Shown here: positions 25,611 to 34,444 of the stretch, in pieces
How positions within the stretch are numbered: the stretch's first letter is position 1
How the letters are laid out: the number at the start of each line of letters is the position of its first letter
Assembly: GCA_963798855.1 (NCBI GenBank)
Contig: CAWCUU010000001.1
Location: 1,302,001 to 1,366,000 of the forward strand
Origin: CAWCUU01 sp963798855
GTDB lineage: Bacteria > Gemmatimonadota > Gemmatimonadetes > Longimicrobiales > RSA9
Direction of reading: 5' to 3'
DNA: 64,000 bases
Notes under the pieces: model-generated
Databases searched by the model: none
What the model was told of the DNA's origin: nothing
Seen by the model: the letters and a program-made list of their open reading frames with translations, nothing else
Translations under genes and position numbers: made by a program

Positions 25611-26129
25611 GTGTCGCAAATGTCGGACGTGGCGCTCCCCGCCGTTTTCATAATCGTCATGCTCACCGCCGCGATGTACGACGTGCGGACGCGTCGGATC
25701 CCGAACCGGCTGACGGTCGGTGCGATGCTGGCGGGGCTGGCGCTGGGAGCGCTCTCGGGCTGGGGAGGGATCGTGGCCGCCGTGGAAGGGGTCGGGCTCG
25801 CGTTGCTGATCTCCGCGCCGCTGCTCCTGCTGGGCGGCCTGGGCGGCGGCGACGCCAAGCTGCTGATGGCGGCCGGCGCATTTCTGGGACCGGGCCGTTT
25901 CCTCGCGGCGCTGCTGCCGGTCGCGCTCGTCGGCGGCGGCCTCGCGCTCTGGACGGCGTTCTCGACGGGTCAGCTCTTTTCCGTGCTGCAGCGCACGGGT
26001 GGTACGCTGGCGAATCTGGCCACACTGGGCCGCGCCGGCAGTAGACGTGAGATCGGACAGGGCGGCGCGCTGACGGTCCCGTACGGGGTCGCGATCGCCC
26101 TCGGCTGCATCTGGGGGATGTTCCTATGA
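25611..26129 (+). CDS. cpaA: Prepilin peptidase (TadV/CpaA, aspartic protease A24)
   Basis: Inner-membrane aspartic protease that removes the pilin leader and probably processes the TadE-like pseudopilins. Both catalytic sites are visible: YDVRTRRIPN (Asp24) and GGGDAKLL (Asp81). About five to six helices and 172 residues match the short CpaA/TadV type without the methyltransferase domain. I start at GTG 25611 with CGAGG just upstream; an ATG at 25620 is the alternative. The stop overlaps the next start (ATGA). Confidence 0.9.
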   Translation: MSQMSDVALPAVFIIVMLTAAMYDVRTRRIPNRLTVGAMLAGLALGALSGWGGIVAAVEGVGLALLISAPLLLLGGLGGGDAKLLMAAGAFLGPGRFLAALLPVALVGGGLALWTAFSTGQLFSVLQRTGGTLANLATLGRAGSRREIGQGGALTVPYGVAIALGCIWGMFL

Positions 26130-26560
26130 GGATCACGCGCACATGGGCACGCCGGCTGCGCCGCCACGACGGGCAGGCGCTCGTCGAGTTCGCGCTCGTC
26201 GTGCCGATGCTGTTGCTGCTGCTCGTCGGCATCTTCGAGTTCGCGCGCGCCTGGAACGTCTATCAGGTCGTGACCGACGTGAGCCGGGAAGCGACGCGGC
26301 GGCTGGTGGTCGAGGACAACCTCACGCTGGCCGAGTACCAGACGACGGTCAACAGCGCGCTGCAGCGGGCCGGTCTCGCCCCGCTCGGAACGGTCCCGAC
26401 GCCGGACGGATGCCGCCAGACGTTCTGCAGCAACCCGGGGACGTCGGGCACGATCACGACCGTGACGATCAGCTATCCGTACGGCTTCGTCGCGCTGGGA
26501 AAGCTGCTGCCGCTGCCGCCCGTCACGTTGACCGCCACCTCGAAGATGCAGAATGAATAG
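26126..26560 (+). CDS. tadE: TadE-like pseudopilin
   Basis: 144 residues. An Arg-rich leader is followed by GQALVEFALVVPMLLLLLVGIFEFARAW, the TadE signature (Glu at +5 after the leader Gly). The periplasmic tail contains a CRQTFC pair of cysteines likely to form a disulfide. Such minor pilins start or anchor the Flp pilus. It overlaps both neighbours by a few bases, which indicates coupled translation. It is similar in layout to the next gene, so it likely arose by duplication. Confidence 0.88.
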   Translation: MRITRTWARRLRRHDGQALVEFALVVPMLLLLLVGIFEFARAWNVYQVVTDVSREATRRLVVEDNLTLAEYQTTVNSALQRAGLAPLGTVPTPDGCRQTFCSNPGTSGTITTVTISYPYGFVALGKLLPLPPVTLTATSKMQNE

Positions 26561-26993
26561 CATCCGGCGCAGGCACGCGCGGAGGCGGCGCCACGACGAG
26601 GGCCAGGGCCTGGTCGAGTTCGCGCTGATCGTGCCGATGGTGCTGCTGCTGCTGATCGGCATCTTCGAGTTCGCGAACGCATGGCGCGCCTATCAGGTCG
26701 TGACCGATTCCGGCCGCGAGCTGGCACGCCGCCTGGTCACGGACTCGCTGGCCGTCTACACGCAGGCGTCGGCGGAGGCCGTCGTCACCGACGCGTTCAC
26801 CCGCGCCGGGCTGACCGGGACTCCGACCGTGACCGTGAAGAACTGCCGGACGTTCTGCAGCCCGCAGGGGCAGGCGTTCGAGGCCGACACCGTGGTGGTG
26901 TCCTATCCGCACGACCTCGGAATGCTCAAGAAGATGTTGGGGCTTCCCCCCGTGACGTTGACGAGTACGTTCGTGATGCGCAGCCAGTATTGA
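26553..26993 (+). CDS. Second TadE-like pseudopilin
   Basis: 146 residues with the same plan as the gene before it: basic leader, GQGLVEFALIVPMVLLLLIGIFEFANAW, then YQVVTDSGRE, and a CRTFC cysteine pair in the tail. In Tad loci, TadE and TadF are both pseudopilins of this type, so this is the TadF position. It starts inside the end of tadE (8-base overlap). The two together probably form a heteromeric tip or priming complex. Confidence 0.85.
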   Translation: MNSIRRRHARRRRHDEGQGLVEFALIVPMVLLLLIGIFEFANAWRAYQVVTDSGRELARRLVTDSLAVYTQASAEAVVTDAFTRAGLTGTPTVTVKNCRTFCSPQGQAFEADTVVVSYPHDLGMLKKMLGLPPVTLTSTFVMRSQY

Positions 26994-27014
26994 GGACGAC
27001 CATGATCTCCACGG

Positions 27015-27857
27015 GTGCTGGAAATGAAGAATCGTAGACTTTTGATCGTGCTGCTGGTCGCGCTCGTCGCCGGGCTCTCGGCGGCGTACCTCTCGCTCGA
27101 CTACCTGCGCCAGCAGGCGACGCCGCTGATCGCGGCGACGCCGAAGACGCAGGTCGTGGTCGCGGCCCGGCCCATGCCCCTCGGACACCAGATCGTCGAG
27201 GAGGACGTCAAGACGGTCGAGTTCCCGGGCGGCACCGTGCCGGAGGGGTACTTCTCCTCGACCGACCAGGTCGTCGGACGCGGCGTGATCACGCCCGTCG
27301 CCATGAACGAGCCGCTGCTCGCGCCGAAGGTCGCCGACAAGGCGGCGGGCGGAGGGCTGCCGATCGTGATCCCGGAGGGGATGCGCGCCGTCAGCGTGCG
27401 CGTCGACGAGGTCATCGCCGTCGCCGGCTTCGTGCTGCCCGGCACGCGCACCGACGTGATCGTCACGCTGCCCGAGCCGGGCGGCGGCAAGGACAACCGC
27501 ACCCAGTTCGTGCAGCGCCTCCAGGACCTGATCGTCCTGGCGGCGGGGCAGACGGTGCAGAAGACTCCCGATGGCAAAGCCCAGGTGGTCTCGGTCATGA
27601 CCTTCCTGGTTACACCCGCCCAGGCCGAACTCCTCATCATCGCGGCGAAGCAGGGGCAGATCCAGCTCGCGCTGCGCAACACGTTGGACACGGACACCAT
27701 CGAGACGAACGGCGCCCGCTCCAACGCGATCCTCGGGCCCACCCAGAGCTCGTCGCCACGGCGGCGTACGCGTGCGGCTGCCGCACCGACGCCGGAGCCG
27801 GCGCCGAGCGTCATCGAGGTCTACAAGGGCGGGACTCGCACACTCATCCGGCACTAG
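27015..27857 (+). CDS. cpaB: CpaB/RcpC pilus assembly protein (SAF domain)
   Basis: Periplasmic Tad assembly factor. N-terminal helix (RRLLIVLLVALVAGLSAAYL), then a SAF-like domain with VVVAARPMPLGHQIVEEDVK and VGRGVITPVAMNEPLLAPKV, then the RcpC/CpaB domain with MRAVSVRVDEVIAVAGFVLPGTRTDVIVT. 280 residues is normal. GTG at 27015 or ATG at 27024 could be the start; the difference is three residues. It ends with an Ala-Pro-rich tail (SSSPRRRTRAAAAPTPEPAPS) before VIEVYKGG. It lies between the pseudopilins and the secretin, the usual order. Confidence 0.9.
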   Translation: MLEMKNRRLLIVLLVALVAGLSAAYLSLDYLRQQATPLIAATPKTQVVVAARPMPLGHQIVEEDVKTVEFPGGTVPEGYFSSTDQVVGRGVITPVAMNEPLLAPKVADKAAGGGLPIVIPEGMRAVSVRVDEVIAVAGFVLPGTRTDVIVTLPEPGGGKDNRTQFVQRLQDLIVLAAGQTVQKTPDGKAQVVSVMTFLVTPAQAELLIIAAKQGQIQLALRNTLDTDTIETNGARSNAILGPTQSSSPRRRTRAAAAPTPEPAPSVIEVYKGGTRTLIRH

Positions 27858-27868
27858 GGACGGGATCA

Positions 27869-29209
27869 ATGGGGCATCTCATGGGCGTGATGAAGCGCAG
27901 CAAGGCCGGCGCGGTCGCAGGGATCCTTTCTGGCGTGCTGCTCGCCCAGGCGGCACTGGCTCCGACGTCGTTGCAGGCGCAGCGCGTGCTGACGGAGCCG
28001 CAGCAGGTGATCACGATCGCGAAAGGCAAGTCGGCGCTGCTGCGGCCGGACCGGCCGATCCAGCGGGTCTCCGTCGGTGACCCGGGCATCGCCGATCCGA
28101 ACGTGCTGCCGAACGGCGAGATCCTGGTCAACGCGGTCGGCGTCGGCACCACGACGCTGATCTACTGGGACCAGCAGAACCTCGCGCACATCTTCACCAT
28201 CGAGGTCACCGTCGACGCGCAGGCCCTGCAGCGCGAGATCAACGACCTCTTTCCGGGTGTCGACATCACCGTCACCTCGACCGGCAACAACGTGATCCTG
28301 TCCGGCAAGGTGACGAGCGCGACGGTGGTCCGCCGCGTCACCGCCATCGCCGAGGCGAGCGGCGGCAACGTGATCAACAACCTCGAGGCGCCGTCCGCGG
28401 AGCAGGTGATGCTGCAGGTGCGCTTCGCCGAGGTGAACCGCTCCGCGCTTCAGTCGCTCGGCACCCAGCTCGCGATCCTGAATCCGGACAAGCTGGACCA
28501 GGCGGCCAAGGGGGACATCGACGTCGAGACCGTCTCCGACGGGATCGTCCGGCTCTTCCTGCTCGGCGGCGAGTCGCAGCTCCAGGCGTTCATCCGCGCC
28601 GCGAAGTCCACGGGCGACTTCCGCGACCTCGCCGAGCCGAACCTGCTCACGCTCGAGGGGCAGGAAGCCTCCTTCCTCGCCGGCGGCGAGTTCCCGTATC
28701 CGGCCGTGCAGTCGATCGGCGCCGGTGGCCAGCAGTCGAGCGCGATTTCCGTCCAGTTCCGCGAGTACGGCGTGCGGCTCACCTTCACGCCCTACGTGAC
28801 GAACGCCGGTGCGATCCGGCTCGACGTCGCGCCCGAGGTCTCCTCGCTCGACTTCGCCAATGGCGTCACGGTCTCCGGCTTCCAGCTGCCGAGCATCCTG
28901 ACGCGGCGCGCGAAGACGCAGGTCGAGCTGAAGCCCGGCCAGCACCTGGCGATCGCGGGCTTGCTGGACACGCAGTCCATCGAGAACATTACGAAAATCC
29001 CGCTGCTCGGCGATATTCCGATTCTGGGAACCCTTTTCCGGTCGAAGAACATCCAGCAGCACAGGACCGAGCTGCTGGTGCTCATCACGCCGCGGCTCGT
29101 CAAGCCGTCCGACATCGCTCCCGAGCTGCCCACGGGCGAGCCCGGGTCGTGGGGGCTGGACAAGAGCCTGCGCGTGCCGCCGGACACAACCGGATCGGTC
29201 CGGAGGTGA
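27869..29209 (+). CDS. cpaC: Outer-membrane secretin of the Tad pilus (CpaC/RcpA)
   Basis: 446 residues. Signal peptide (GAVAGILSGVLLAQAALAPTSLQAQ), then a short N0-like domain (PIQRVSVGDPGIADPNVLPNGEI), a BON-like domain at about 100-165 and the secretin domain, with VRFAEVNRSALQSLG and the terminal LGDIPILGTLFRS motif. It forms the outer-membrane channel for the pilus, which shows the cell has an outer membrane. It follows cpaB by 11 bases, and its stop overlaps the strong Shine-Dalgarno of the next gene. Confidence 0.93.
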   Translation: MGHLMGVMKRSKAGAVAGILSGVLLAQAALAPTSLQAQRVLTEPQQVITIAKGKSALLRPDRPIQRVSVGDPGIADPNVLPNGEILVNAVGVGTTTLIYWDQQNLAHIFTIEVTVDAQALQREINDLFPGVDITVTSTGNNVILSGKVTSATVVRRVTAIAEASGGNVINNLEAPSAEQVMLQVRFAEVNRSALQSLGTQLAILNPDKLDQAAKGDIDVETVSDGIVRLFLLGGESQLQAFIRAAKSTGDFRDLAEPNLLTLEGQEASFLAGGEFPYPAVQSIGAGGQQSSAISVQFREYGVRLTFTPYVTNAGAIRLDVAPEVSSLDFANGVTVSGFQLPSILTRRAKTQVELKPGQHLAIAGLLDTQSIENITKIPLLGDIPILGTLFRSKNIQQHRTELLVLITPRLVKPSDIAPELPTGEPGSWGLDKSLRVPPDTTGSVRR

Positions 29210-29217
29210 TACCACTC

Positions 29218-30672
29218 ATGCGACGCGTGATCCACAGTATTGCCCGGGGGATCACCGGCGACGAGGGCGGTGTGCTCGTCCTCGTCGCGCTCTCGAGCGC
29301 CGCGCTGCTCGCGTTCAGCGCGCTGGCGATCGACATCGGCATGCTCGTGACGGCCCGCAGCGAGGCGCAGCGGTCGGCGGACGCGCTCGCGCTCGCCGGC
29401 GCCAGCGCCTACCTCGAGTACGATCCGGCCACCGACCCCGTCAACGCGGAGGCCGAGGGCCGGAAGCGGGTCATGGAGTACGCGCTGCAGAACGCCGTCC
29501 GCGGCACGACGATCGACACCGCCACGGAAGTGCAGGACACGTTCATGCTCAGCGAGTACAAGGTCCGCGTGACCGTGAGTCGCAAGTCGATCCCGCTCTG
29601 GTTCGCGCGCATCTTCGGCGTGGACGACTGGGACGTCGCCGCCAGCGCGACGGCGATCGCGGCGCTCGCCGGCTCGACGGACTGCGTCAAGCCGTTCATG
29701 ATCCCCGACATGTGGGAAGAGGGGAACGGCAGCCCGGGCCAGGGCGACGACGCGGTGAGGCCGAACGGCATCTGGGACTTCGACAAGGACCTCGGCTGCA
29801 ACGGCAACAGCTGCGCCCCGGAAGTCTGGCAGATCAACGACACGGATACGTACACCAGGCCGACGATCACGGACGGCCAGATCTCCGCACCCGGCACCGG
29901 CTACGGGTCGAACGTCCGCAACCAAATGGCGCTCGACTCCATCCGTACGTACATGCCGAACTGCGGCGATCAGACGCTTGCGCCCGGCTGCACGCCGGGC
30001 ACCGGCAACAAGCCGCAGACGTGGACGGACCCCACCAGCACGGACTGCCCGATCGGTATCACGAATTGCGTGAAGTACAACGGCGACAACGGCCGGCGCA
30101 TTCCGCTCAAGGTGCAGAACGCGACCGGCGGCAACGTGCAGTCGTTCTGGTATCCGTGGGTCATCCCGGGGGCGGCGAACAGCGGCTACGCGGCGGTCGT
30201 GGACGAGATCGGCAAGTGCGTGCCGCTCGACCAGATCGCCGTGGGCGACGTCGTCAACGTCGACGGCAGCGCCGCCGAGGGCTCGCTGGACGCCGAGACG
30301 AAGAACGGGCTGGGGCCGATGCCGATCTACAAGGCGATCAAGGATCTGGTCGCTCAGGATCCGGATCTCTACTGGGACGAGAGTGCCGGCCACCCGCGCT
30401 ATCCGGGCGCCGACGTCAACGACACGGGATGGGAGAAGAGTCCGCGGGTGTTCACGGTCGTCATCTTCGATCCGACCAGCCTCCGGCAGGGGAAGCAGGA
30501 GTATCCGGTCGTCAACTTCGGCCGCTTCTTCCTCGAGAATCCGGACCAGCTCTACCCCGACATCACGCCAGCGCACCAGCGGCCGATCACGGGGCGTCTC
30601 ATCAAGTTCGCGCGCGGCTCGAGCGGCCCGCAGAAGGGTACGCTCGTCCGCACGCTCAGGCTCGTGAAATAG
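29218..30672 (+). CDS. Tad-domain (TadG-like) pilus-associated protein
   Basis: 484 residues. The N-terminal GVLVLVALSSAALLAFSALAIDIGMLVTARSEAQRSADALALAGA is the putative Flp pilus-assembly Tad domain (TadG type): one helix followed by a helical region. The rest, about 400 residues, is an extracytoplasmic region rich in Asn, Asp, Gly and paired Cys (DCVKPF, CNGNSC, NCGDQTLAPGC), with no von Willebrand domain that I recognise. GGAGGTGAT upstream is a near-perfect ribosome site overlapping the secretin stop. Role by analogy: a minor or anchoring component between secretin and pilus. The Cys-rich part may form disulfides or bind metal. Confidence 0.8.
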   Translation: MRRVIHSIARGITGDEGGVLVLVALSSAALLAFSALAIDIGMLVTARSEAQRSADALALAGASAYLEYDPATDPVNAEAEGRKRVMEYALQNAVRGTTIDTATEVQDTFMLSEYKVRVTVSRKSIPLWFARIFGVDDWDVAASATAIAALAGSTDCVKPFMIPDMWEEGNGSPGQGDDAVRPNGIWDFDKDLGCNGNSCAPEVWQINDTDTYTRPTITDGQISAPGTGYGSNVRNQMALDSIRTYMPNCGDQTLAPGCTPGTGNKPQTWTDPTSTDCPIGITNCVKYNGDNGRRIPLKVQNATGGNVQSFWYPWVIPGAANSGYAAVVDEIGKCVPLDQIAVGDVVNVDGSAAEGSLDAETKNGLGPMPIYKAIKDLVAQDPDLYWDESAGHPRYPGADVNDTGWEKSPRVFTVVIFDPTSLRQGKQEYPVVNFGRFFLENPDQLYPDITPAHQRPITGRLIKFARGSSGPQKGTLVRTLRLVK

Positions 30673-30691
30673 AGGGAGGGCTGGGTTTAAA

Positions 30692-32011
30692 ATGGATGCG
30701 AATTTTACGCGCACCGCGCTCGTAACGGGCGACGTCGGCTTCCGCGACTTCGTTCGCGCGGGGCTGCGATCGATCGAGGGCGCGCCCGCGTTGGGCCTGG
30801 AGCTGCTCGCGCCGTTCGACGAGATCGGCAAGGAGCAGATCGAGAAGCTGCGCGAGTTCGCGCCCGACCTCGTCTTCCTGGACCTCGGCACGGATCCGGT
30901 CGTCGGCATCCGCTTCGCCCAGTTCCTGACCGAGCTGGACCCGGGGCTGCGGGTGATCGCGGCCGGCGCGACGCTCACCCAGGACCTGCTGCTCGAGGCG
31001 ATGCGCGCCGGCATCTCGGAGTACCTGCCGCGCCCGGTCGAGGAGGCCGACCTCGCCGACGCGCTCGTGCGCATCCGCCGCAAGCTGCGCCGCGGCGGGA
31101 CCGCCGGCGCGGACGGCCAGCCGGGCAAGCTCTACGCGTTCTTCGCCGCGAAGGGCGGCGTCGGCACGACGACCGCGGCGACGAACCTCGCCGTGCAGAT
31201 CCACCGGCTGACCGGCAAGCGCACGCTGCTGATCGACCTGGACCTGGAGCTCGGCGAGACCGCGCTGCTGCTCGGCGTCCGCCCGCGCTTCAACTTCATC
31301 GACATGGTGAAGAACTTCCACCGCATGGACGCGGACCTGCTCGCTTCCTACATCGAGCGGCACGAGTCGGGCGTCCACCTGCTCTCCTCGCCGGTGCGGC
31401 CGGAGCGGATCGAGGAGGTCACCGCGGAGGAGGTCCGCACGGTGCTGCGCTTCCTGAAGCAGCACTACGACTACATCATCGTCGACACCTCGAAGACGTT
31501 CTCGCCGCACTCGGCCGCCGCGTTCGAGGAGGCCGACACGGTGCTGCTGCTGACCACGCCGGATCTGCCCTCGCTGCGCAACGCGAAGCGCTCGATCCCG
31601 ATCCTGGAGCGGGTCACGGGCGGCAAGGGCGCGAATCGCGTCCGCCTGATCGTGAATCGGGCGCACGCGCGCACCGTCATAACGCTCAATGACATCAAGC
31701 GCACGCTCGAGCTCGACATCTTCTGGACGCTGACGAACGACTACGCGGCGATCAGCGCCTCGGTGAACGCCGGCAAGCCGGTCGTGCTGAACGGACAGGG
31801 CTCGCCGTACGTGAAGGACATCAAGGCGCTGGGCGCGGAGCTGGCGGGGCTTGGCAATGCGGCCGGAGGACGCCGCGGCTTCGCGCCGCTGACGGGTCTA
31901 CTGCGCAAGCTGGCGGGCAAGGACAGCAGCACGAAGGACGAACCCACGGACGAGCCGGAGCAGGCAGAAGAGCCGGTCGAACAGCCGGAAGAGGTGATGG
32001 CGCATGAATAG
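30692..32011 (+). CDS. cpaE: CpaE/TadZ pilus localisation ATPase
   Basis: 439 residues. The N-terminal receiver-like domain (LVFLDLGTDPVVG, AGISEYLPRPV) resembles response regulators, then a ParA/MinD-type ATPase with FFAAKGGVGTTTAATNLA (deviant Walker A), LLIDLDLELGE and YDYIIVDT. TadZ/CpaE positions the Tad machine at the cell pole or chosen site. It ends with an acidic tail (DEPTDEPEQAEEPVEQPEE) and overlaps cpaF by eight bases. Confidence 0.92.
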   Translation: MDANFTRTALVTGDVGFRDFVRAGLRSIEGAPALGLELLAPFDEIGKEQIEKLREFAPDLVFLDLGTDPVVGIRFAQFLTELDPGLRVIAAGATLTQDLLLEAMRAGISEYLPRPVEEADLADALVRIRRKLRRGGTAGADGQPGKLYAFFAAKGGVGTTTAATNLAVQIHRLTGKRTLLIDLDLELGETALLLGVRPRFNFIDMVKNFHRMDADLLASYIERHESGVHLLSSPVRPERIEEVTAEEVRTVLRFLKQHYDYIIVDTSKTFSPHSAAAFEEADTVLLLTTPDLPSLRNAKRSIPILERVTGGKGANRVRLIVNRAHARTVITLNDIKRTLELDIFWTLTNDYAAISASVNAGKPVVLNGQGSPYVKDIKALGAELAGLGNAAGGRRGFAPLTGLLRKLAGKDSSTKDEPTDEPEQAEEPVEQPEEVMAHE

Positions 32012-33452
32012 CAAGCGACCGACGGGGCCGCAGCCGGGCTCGACGCAGCAGAACGGCAAGGGGGCCGTGCCCCCCGGCTTCGACTGGGATGCGAGCCGCG
32101 ACGCTCCGGCCATGAAGGAGGAGCTGAAGGGGCGTATCCACCGCAAGCTGCTCGAGCGGCTGAACCTCGCGAACCTCGAGAATCTGTCGCGCGAGGAGGC
32201 GGCGGTCGCGATCCGCCGGGTGGTCCACGAGCTGCTGGAGCAGGACGGCGCGCCGCTCAACTACGAGGAGCGCGAGGAGGTCGTCGATCAGGTGCTCGAC
32301 GAGATCTTCGGGCTCGGCCCGCTCGAGCCGCTGATGAAGGACGCGGACATCGCCGACATCCTGGTCAACACCTACAACTCGGTCTACATCGAGCGCAACG
32401 GCAAGCTCGAGAAGACGAGCGTCCGCTTCCGCGACGACCGTCACCTGCTGCAGGTCATCGACCGGATCGTCTCGGCGGTGGGCCGGCGCATCGACGACAG
32501 CTCGCCGATGGTGGACGCCCGCCTGCAGGACGGCTCCCGCGTCAACGCGATCATCCCGCCACTGGCGATCGACGGGCCACACGTCTCGATCCGTAAGTTC
32601 AAGCGGGACACGCTCTCCGGCGAGGACCTGCTGCGCTACGACTCGTGTACGGAGTCGATGCTCGAGCTGATGCGCGGCATCGTGCAGGCGCGGCTGAACG
32701 TGCTGATCTCGGGTGGAACCGGCGCCGGCAAGACGACGCTGCTGAACATCCTCTCCAGCTTCATCCCGCCGACCGAGCGCATCGTCACGATCGAGGACTC
32801 GGCCGAGCTCCAGCTGCGCCAGCCGCACGTGGTCCGGCTCGAGACCCGGCCGGCGAACATCGAGGGCGCGGGCGCGGTCCCGCAGCGCCAGCTGATGATC
32901 AACTCGCTGCGTATGCGCCCCGACCGGATCATCGTCGGTGAGGTGCGCGGCGCCGAGGCGGTCGACATGCTTCAGGCGATGAACACGGGCCACGACGGCT
33001 CGCTCGCCACGCTGCACGCGAACACGCCTCGCGACGCGCTGAGCCGTCTCGAGACCATGATCTCGATGGCCGAGCTGAACCTGCCGGAGAAGGCGATGCG
33101 CCAGCAGGTCGCGAGCGCGATCGACGTCATCATCCAGGCCAGCCGCCTCCCTGACGGTACCCGCAAGATCATGACGATCGCGGAGATCGTCGGCATGGAA
33201 GGCGACGTCGTGACGATGCAGGACATCTTCATCTTCGAGCGCGAGGGCCGCGACGAGGAGGGCAACGTCATCGGCCGCTTCCGCCCCACCGGGATCCGGC
33301 CGAAGTTCGCGGACAAGCTGCGCCAGCACGGCATCCAGCTCTCGACGATGCTCTTCTCGCCGGCCGAGCAGGTCGGCGGCCCGGCGCCGGGCGCCGCACG
33401 GCGCGGCGCCGAGCGCCCGGAGGAGCGTCCCGCCGTGGAGTCGAGGTGGTGA
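32004..33452 (+). CDS. cpaF: CpaF/TadA secretion ATPase
   Basis: 482 residues. Type II/IV secretion ATPase that powers Flp pilus assembly. An N-terminal domain is followed by the Walker A GGTGAGKTT (Lys at about 243), the Asp box IVTIEDSAEL, Walker B DRIIVGEVRG and the His box GHDGSLATLHAN, all intact. It would form a hexameric ring at the inner membrane with TadB/TadC. It lies in the standard cpaE-cpaF-tadB-tadC order, with overlap to cpaE and a four-base gap to tadB. Confidence 0.95.
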   Translation: MNSKRPTGPQPGSTQQNGKGAVPPGFDWDASRDAPAMKEELKGRIHRKLLERLNLANLENLSREEAAVAIRRVVHELLEQDGAPLNYEEREEVVDQVLDEIFGLGPLEPLMKDADIADILVNTYNSVYIERNGKLEKTSVRFRDDRHLLQVIDRIVSAVGRRIDDSSPMVDARLQDGSRVNAIIPPLAIDGPHVSIRKFKRDTLSGEDLLRYDSCTESMLELMRGIVQARLNVLISGGTGAGKTTLLNILSSFIPPTERIVTIEDSAELQLRQPHVVRLETRPANIEGAGAVPQRQLMINSLRMRPDRIIVGEVRGAEAVDMLQAMNTGHDGSLATLHANTPRDALSRLETMISMAELNLPEKAMRQQVASAIDVIIQASRLPDGTRKIMTIAEIVGMEGDVVTMQDIFIFEREGRDEEGNVIGRFRPTGIRPKFADKLRQHGIQLSTMLFSPAEQVGGPAPGAARRGAERPEERPAVESRW

Positions 33453-33456
33453 GCCA

Positions 33457-34434
33457 ATGAACAGCCTGCTTCCCGCGATCCTGGTCTTCGTCGCGATCGC
33501 GTTCGTCACGATCGCCGGCGCGGTCGGCTGGGAGATGCTCCGCGAGACGCGCCAGCGTCGCAAGGCGGTCAAGCAGCTCCAGTCGCTGGACGAGGACCTG
33601 TTCGGCGAGGAGGTGCGCACCCAGGAGGAGCTGCTCCGGCGAGGCGCCGGCCGCAACCTCGGGTGGATGGGGGGCATCGCTGCGGTTCCGCAGATCGCGG
33701 AGCTCGAGGCCCTGATGGAGCGCGGGGATGTGACGATGAGCATCCCGACCTTCACGTACCTGACGCTCGGCCTCGGCCTCGGCGGCGGCCTGACCGCGTT
33801 CATCGCGACGCACAGCCTGCTCATCGCTGCGGTCGCGGCCGGCTTCATGGCGCCCACGCCGTATCTCTACGTACGCTTCCGCAAGTGGCGGCGCTCGAAC
33901 CGCTTCGAGTCGCAGTTCCCGGAGGCGATCGACCTGATGGGTCGCGCGATCCGCGCGGGGCACCCGCTCTCCGCCGGCGTGCGCATGGTCGCCGAGGAGA
34001 TGCCCGACCCGACCGGCGTCGAGTTCAGAAAGGTCTTCGAGGAGCAGCGCTTCGGTCTGCCGTTCAACGACGCGCTGCTCGCCATGGCCGACCGCAACGA
34101 CCTCGTCGACGTGCGCATCTTCTGCACCGCGGTGCTGATCCAGCGCGAGGTCGGCGGCAACCTGGCCGAGATCCTGGACAAGCTCGCGACCATGATCCGC
34201 ATGCGCTTCGCGATCCGCCGACAGCTGCGCACCTACACCGCGCAGGGACGCATGAGCGGCTACGTGCTCGCTGCGGTGCCGTTCGGCGTCGGCTTCATGA
34301 TCTACATCCTGAACCCCGGCTACATGAAGCTGCTCTTCACCGAGCCGGCCGGTCGCTACATGATCCTCGGCGCCGTGATCCTGCAGCTCATCGGATTCCT
34401 GTGGATCCGCAAGATCGTGAACATCGAGATTTGA
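33457..34434 (+). CDS. tadB: TadB inner-membrane platform protein
   Basis: 325 residues of type II secretion F-domain type. An N-terminal helix, cytosolic region, helices at about 105-135 (YLTLGLGLGGGLTAFIATHSLL), then the T2SF domain (FPEAIDLMGRAIRAGHPLSAGVRMVAEEM, REVGGNLAEILDKLA) and two C-terminal helices. It forms with TadC the platform that couples CpaF to pilin insertion. ATG start four bases after cpaF. Confidence 0.92.
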   Translation: MNSLLPAILVFVAIAFVTIAGAVGWEMLRETRQRRKAVKQLQSLDEDLFGEEVRTQEELLRRGAGRNLGWMGGIAAVPQIAELEALMERGDVTMSIPTFTYLTLGLGLGGGLTAFIATHSLLIAAVAAGFMAPTPYLYVRFRKWRRSNRFESQFPEAIDLMGRAIRAGHPLSAGVRMVAEEMPDPTGVEFRKVFEEQRFGLPFNDALLAMADRNDLVDVRIFCTAVLIQREVGGNLAEILDKLATMIRMRFAIRRQLRTYTAQGRMSGYVLAAVPFGVGFMIYILNPGYMKLLFTEPAGRYMILGAVILQLIGFLWIRKIVNIEI

Positions 34435-34444
34435 CAGGCCCTAC

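Noticed and set aside
28792..31128. Minus-strand open frame of 778 codons
   Set aside because: Opposite the secretin and Tad-domain genes. No domain; His/Arg/Val-rich.
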